DNA from: Burkholderia sp.
GTDB taxonomy: Bacteria > Pseudomonadota > Gammaproteobacteria > Burkholderiales > Burkholderiaceae
Direction of reading: 5' to 3'
Length of the DNA stretch: 20,848 nucleotides
Assembly (NCBI GenBank): GCA_030151225.1
Contig: JASLEG010000013.1
Coordinates: 1-20,848, forward strand
Part shown: positions 18,162 through 20,848 of the stretch, in pieces
How the letters are laid out: every line of letters begins with the position of its first letter
How positions within the stretch are numbered: the first letter of the stretch is position 1
Notes under the pieces: model-generated
The model's input: only the letters and a program-made list of their open reading frames with translations
Databases searched by the model: none
What the model was told of the DNA's origin: nothing
Position numbers and translations under genes: made by a program

Positions 18162-18190
18162 TTGCACTGCGCGTGCGAGCCGGGTATAAA
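18162..18190 (+). promoter_or_regulatory. Sigma-70 promoter of the aroG leader
   Basis: -35 TTGCAC (18162-18167), a 17-bp spacer, -10 TATAAA (18185-18190). The -10 matches 5 of 6, the -35 matches TTG, and the spacing is optimal. Transcription would start near 18197, about 31 nt before the leader peptide ATG. This is the best sigma-70 promoter I see in the window. I did not recognise a TyrR-box or other operator over it. Confidence 0.75.
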
Positions 18191-18227
18191 GTTCGAATCG
18201 CTCCAACGACGACCCATCCTTACCGTC

Positions 18228-18293
18228 ATGTCCGCCAAGTTTTATTTCTACTTTTTTTGGTATCTCAGACCGCTGGCGGAACGAGAGGAGTGA
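18228..18293 (+). CDS. aroG leader peptide, aromatic-rich, 21 residues
   Basis: A short frame that starts MSAK, continues with eight consecutive aromatic residues FYFYFFWY (residues 5-12: Phe 4, Tyr 3, Trp 1), then LRPLAEREE and a TGA stop. In a GC-rich genome this TTT/TAT/TTC/TAC/TGG run stands out sharply from its surroundings. By analogy with the trp, phe and his leader peptides, its job is to be translated while RNA polymerase pauses downstream, so that a ribosome starved of charged Phe-, Tyr- or Trp-tRNA stalls in the run. The codons between residues 2 and 4 and around 15-18 also form the RNA segments of the attenuator. No good Shine-Dalgarno precedes the ATG, which is the weakest point. 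The peptide itself is probably not functional. Confidence 0.85.
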   Translation: MSAKFYFYFFWYLRPLAEREE

Positions 18294-18323
18294 TGGCGCG
18301 CGAAGCGCGAACCCGAATCCCAG

Positions 18324-18354
18324 AAAACCGCCGGCAAGCCCGGCGGTTTTTTTT
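18324..18354 (+). terminator. Attenuator terminator in the aroG leader
   Basis: AAAA CCGCCGG, loop CAAGC, CCGGCGG, then eight T (18347-18354). The GC stem is 7 bp and can be lengthened by four A-U pairs. It is a strong intrinsic terminator lying 117 bp before aroG and after the aroG promoter, which only makes sense if read-through is regulated. Confidence 0.9.
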
Positions 18355-18471
18355 CGTCCCGCCGGCGCAGCCCCGGCTCCCGAAGACCCCTCGGCCACCC
18401 TCGAACGATACGAAATCCGCAACGGCCGACCGCCCGCCCCACCCGGCGTGGCGACACTGGAGAACACAGCA

Positions 18472-19545
18472 ATGCCCCCGCACAACACCGACGATGTCCG
18501 TATCCGCGAATTGAAAGAACTGACGCCGCCCGCCCATCTGATCCGCGAATTCCCGTGCTCGGAAGCCGTGGCCGAACTGATCTACTCGACGCGCCGCTCG
18601 CTGCACCGGATCCTGCACGGCATGGACGACCGGCTCGTGGTGGTGATCGGCCCGTGTTCGATCCACGACACGAAGGCCGCCGTCGAATACGCGAACCATC
18701 TCGTGGACCTGCGCCGCAAGCACAAGGACGATCTCGAGATCGTGATGCGGGTGTACTTCGAGAAGCCGCGCACGACCGTCGGCTGGAAGGGGCTCATCAA
18801 CGATCCGCATCTGGACAACAGCTTCAAGATCAACGAAGGGCTGCGCACCGCGCGCGAGCTGCTGCTGCAGATCAACTCGCTCGGCCTGCCGGCCGGCACC
18901 GAGTTCCTCGACATGATCAGCCCGCAGTACATCGCCGACCTCGTGTCGTGGGGCGCGATCGGCGCACGCACCACCGAATCGCAGGTGCACCGCGAGCTCG
19001 CCTCGGGCCTGTCGTGCCCGGTGGGCTTCAAGAACGGCACGGACGGCAACGTCAAGATCGCCGTGGACGCGATCAAGGCCGCCTCGCAGCCGCACCATTT
19101 CCTGTCGGTCACGAAGGGCGGTCACTCGGCGATCGTCTCGACCGCCGGCAACGAGGATTGCCACGTGATCCTGCGCGGCGGCAAGGCGCCGAACTACGAC
19201 GCGGAAAGCGTGAACGCCGCCTGCACCGACATCGGCAAGGCCGGCCTGGCCGCGCGCCTGATGATCGACGCAAGCCACGCGAACAGCTCGAAGAAGCACG
19301 AGAACCAGATTCCCGTGTGCGCCGACATCGGCCGCCAACTGGCCGCCGGCGACGACCGCATCGTGGGCGTGATGGTGGAATCGCACCTGGTGGCCGGCCG
19401 TCAGGACCTGACGCCGGGCTGCCCGCTGACCTACGGTCAGAGCATCACCGACGCCTGCATCGGCTGGGACGACAGCGTCGCGCTGCTCGACGGCCTGGCC
19501 GAAGCGGTGCGGGCGCGCCGCGTGGCGCGCGGCAGCGGCAACTGA
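18472..19545 (+). CDS. aroG: 3-deoxy-7-phosphoheptulonate (DAHP) synthase, class I
   Basis: Condenses phosphoenolpyruvate and erythrose 4-phosphate to DAHP, the entry to the shikimate pathway and so to Phe, Tyr and Trp. The product has 357 residues, type I-alpha like E. coli AroG (350). Metal and substrate residues are in place: Cys62 in VVVIGPCSIHD, Arg93 and Lys98 in VMRVYFEKPR, GARTTESQVHRELASGLSCP (165-183), ILRGGKAPNYD, DASHANSSKKH and VMVESHLVAG. Positions equivalent to the E. coli AroG Phe-site residues Pro150 and Ser180 are kept (Pro151, Ser181), suggesting feedback inhibition; which amino acid inhibits is not decided by this. ATG 18472 is preferred over GTG 18448 because TGGAG lies 9 bp before it. 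Expression is controlled by the attenuator upstream. Confidence 0.97.
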   Translation: MPPHNTDDVRIRELKELTPPAHLIREFPCSEAVAELIYSTRRSLHRILHGMDDRLVVVIGPCSIHDTKAAVEYANHLVDLRRKHKDDLEIVMRVYFEKPRTTVGWKGLINDPHLDNSFKINEGLRTARELLLQINSLGLPAGTEFLDMISPQYIADLVSWGAIGARTTESQVHRELASGLSCPVGFKNGTDGNVKIAVDAIKAASQPHHFLSVTKGGHSAIVSTAGNEDCHVILRGGKAPNYDAESVNAACTDIGKAGLAARLMIDASHANSSKKHENQIPVCADIGRQLAAGDDRIVGVMVESHLVAGRQDLTPGCPLTYGQSITDACIGWDDSVALLDGLAEAVRARRVARGSGN

Positions 19546-19613
19546 GCGTTCGGGCGGCGCTGGCGAGGGCGTATCGAAGCGCCGCCGCCGGGCCGCCGAA
19601 TCGCCGAAATGCC

Positions 19614-19655
19614 AACCTCGCCCGGGTGCATCGACGCACCCGGGCGAGGTTTTTT
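19614..19655 (+). terminator. Strong intrinsic terminator of aroG
   Basis: Perfect 16-bp arms AACCTCGCCCGGGTGC (19614-19629) and complement (19636-19651), a 6-nt loop ATCGAC, and a six-T run (19650-19655). It is 68 bp after the aroG stop and 35 bp before the hmp stop. On the minus strand no T-run follows, so it mainly serves aroG. Confidence 0.92.
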
Positions 19656-19690
19656 ACCGCGCTCGATTTGCTCGTCGGCCGTTCGGCCGA

Positions 19691-20848
19691 TCAGTCGATC
19701 GCGCCCGAACCGAAGATTTCCGCATGCACGCGCTCGCGCGCCACGCCGAGCGCCAGCAGCGCATCGCGCTGCGCGTTCATGAACGCCACCGGGCCGCAGA
19801 CGTAGTAATCGGCGTCGGGCAGCATCGAAGCGCGCAACACGTCCGGCGTCAGATGCCCTTCGCGATCGTGATCGACACCCGCGCGATCGCCGGGGCCGAC
19901 GATTTCGTAGAGCACCTCGCGCTTCGCATCCGGGTGAGCCTTGACCAGCTCATTGAGCCAGTCCCGGAACGCATGCACGCTGCCCGAGCGGCAGGCGTGC
20001 ACGAAGCGGATCGGCCGCGTGCTGCCCGAGGCCGCCAGCGTGGTGGCCATCGACACCATCGGCGTGATGCCGACCCCGCCCGAAATCAGCACGACCGGCT
20101 TGCCGGCCTCGCGCGACAGCGTGAAATCGCCGGCCGGCGCCGTCACCTCGACGATCGCGCCCACCTCCACCCCGTCGTGCAGTTGCACCGAAATCTTGCC
20201 GGCCGGCACCGCCGGCTCGTTGCCGGCCTCGCGCTTCACCGAGATCCGCAGCCACTTGCCGTTCGGCGCGTCCGACAGGCTGTACTGGCGCGGCTGATCG
20301 ACGCCGAGATCGCCCACATGGCGCTTGATCGAGACGAACTGGCCCGGCTCGAACTTCGGCGCCGTGCCGCCGTCGGTCGGCTCCAGGTAGAACGAGGTGA
20401 TCTCGTCGCTTTCGCGCTCCTTGCGCGCGACGCGGAAAGGCCGATAGCCGCTCCACGGCGCGGCGTCGTACAGCTTGGCCTCGACGCCGATCAACAGCTC
20501 CGCGAGTTGCGCGTAGGCCGCCTTCCATGCCGCTAGCGTGTCCGCATCGACGGCATCGCCGAGCACCTCGACGATCGACGCCAGCAAATGCTCGCCGACG
20601 ATAGGATAGTGCTCGGGCCGGATCGACAGGCTCACGTGCTTCTGGGCGATGCGCGACACCGCGCTGCCGAGCACGCCGAGGTTGTCGATGTTCGCCGCAT
20701 ACGCGTACACCGCCTTCGCCAGCGCCTCCGGCTGCCCGCCGCCCGCGCTCTGGTGGGTCTGGTTGAACAGGTTACGCACCTCGGGGCGGTGCGCGAACAT
20801 GCGCTGGTAGAAGTGCCGCGTGATGGCCGTGCCGTGGGCGGCAAGAAC
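19691..20848 (-). CDS. hmp: Flavohaemoglobin (nitric oxide dioxygenase), 5' end outside the window
   Basis: Oxidises nitric oxide to nitrate with O2 and NAD(P)H; cytoplasmic. 385 residues are visible and the frame is open to the right edge, so roughly the first 15-20 residues, the start and the promoter are missing. The globin domain includes HFYQRMF (the Tyr is the distal haem-pocket residue) and IAQKH, whose His codon at 20638-20636 is the proximal haem ligand; GEHLLASI follows. The FAD domain has RQYSLSDAP, and the NAD domain has GGVGITPMVSM and CGPVAFM. It ends EIFGSG, the usual flavohaemoglobin tail. NsrR or NorR control is usual in the family, but the operator region is not in view. It converges on aroG. 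Confidence 0.96.
   Translation of the reverse strand, partial: VLAAHGTAITRHFYQRMFAHRPEVRNLFNQTHQSAGGGQPEALAKAVYAYAANIDNLGVLGSAVSRIAQKHVSLSIRPEHYPIVGEHLLASIVEVLGDAVDADTLAAWKAAYAQLAELLIGVEAKLYDAAPWSGYRPFRVARKERESDEITSFYLEPTDGGTAPKFEPGQFVSIKRHVGDLGVDQPRQYSLSDAPNGKWLRISVKREAGNEPAVPAGKISVQLHDGVEVGAIVEVTAPAGDFTLSREAGKPVVLISGGVGITPMVSMATTLAASGSTRPIRFVHACRSGSVHAFRDWLNELVKAHPDAKREVLYEIVGPGDRAGVDHDREGHLTPDVLRASMLPDADYYVCGPVAFMNAQRDALLALGVARERVHAEIFGSGAID

Larger units (their letters stand above)
18228..18354 (+). promoter_or_regulatory. Ribosome-mediated transcription attenuator of aroG
   Basis: Three mutually exclusive pairings can be drawn. Segment 1, UCCGCCA (18231-18237), pairs with segment 2, UGGCGGA (18274-18280), over 7 bp, with the aromatic codons in the loop. 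Segment 2, GCUGGCGG (18272-18279), pairs with segment 3, CCGCCGGC (18328-18335), over 8 bp with one G-U, forming the antiterminator. Segment 3, CCGCCGG (18328-18334), pairs with segment 4, CCGGCGG (18340-18346), and then U8, forming the terminator. A ribosome stalled early in the aromatic run covers segment 1 and frees 2 to capture 3, so aroG is read. A ribosome that reaches the stop covers 2 and the terminator forms. A small hairpin CGCGC-GAA-GCGCG (18297-18309) lies between 2 and 3 and may act as a pause or spacer. Confidence 0.85.

Noticed and set aside
18181..18227. TyrR box or other operator at the aroG promoter
   Set aside because: No TGTAAA-N6-TTTACA-like sequence is visible; attenuation explains regulation without it.
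18293..18514. A second frame starting at the ATG that overlaps the leader peptide stop (TGATG), preceded by GAGGAG
   Set aside because: It runs through the terminator U-run and the aroG start with a Pro/Arg-rich product that looks random; GAGGAG is part of leader codons. Translational coupling cannot be excluded, but nothing supports a product.

Overview
The window is very GC-rich chromosomal DNA from a beta-proteobacterium, almost certainly Burkholderia sensu stricto. I infer this from the protein sequences (GrpE, HrcA, NadK, GlnE, AroG) and the gene order; the species (for example the gladioli/glumae group) cannot be fixed from sequence reading alone. Nothing looks mobile: I see no insertion sequence, phage gene, CRISPR array, tRNA or rRNA. 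All long genes are intact except the two cut by the window edges (dnaK at the left, hmp at the right).

Left block (1-5585, minus strand): hrcA, hemH, hslR, grpE and dnaK, a heat-shock and proteostasis cluster with ferrochelatase embedded. grpE and dnaK each have their own sigma-32-type promoter. A 24-bp perfect palindrome lies between grpE and dnaK, and a 64-bp two-tier inverted repeat lies between hrcA and hemH. A possible small exported protein (2749-2910, plus strand) faces hslR.

Middle block: nadK and recN run rightward from a 111-bp divergent region shared with hrcA. In that region both genes have -10-like boxes so close to the start codon that leaderless mRNAs are possible. glnE (minus) converges on recN. 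Then yhdP, a nitrilase-family amidase (nit) and tldD form a rightward operon, closed by an intrinsic terminator.

Right block: the most interesting element is the leader of aroG (DAHP synthase, first step of the shikimate pathway). A sigma-70 promoter (18162-18190) is followed by a 21-residue leader peptide with eight consecutive aromatic residues (four Phe, three Tyr, one Trp), and then by a strong intrinsic terminator. Three RNA segments can pair in the mutually exclusive way expected of ribosome-mediated attenuation. This indicates that aroG transcription is set by charging of aromatic-amino-acid tRNAs. aroG ends at a 16-bp-stem terminator, and hmp (flavohaemoglobin, minus strand) converges from the right edge.
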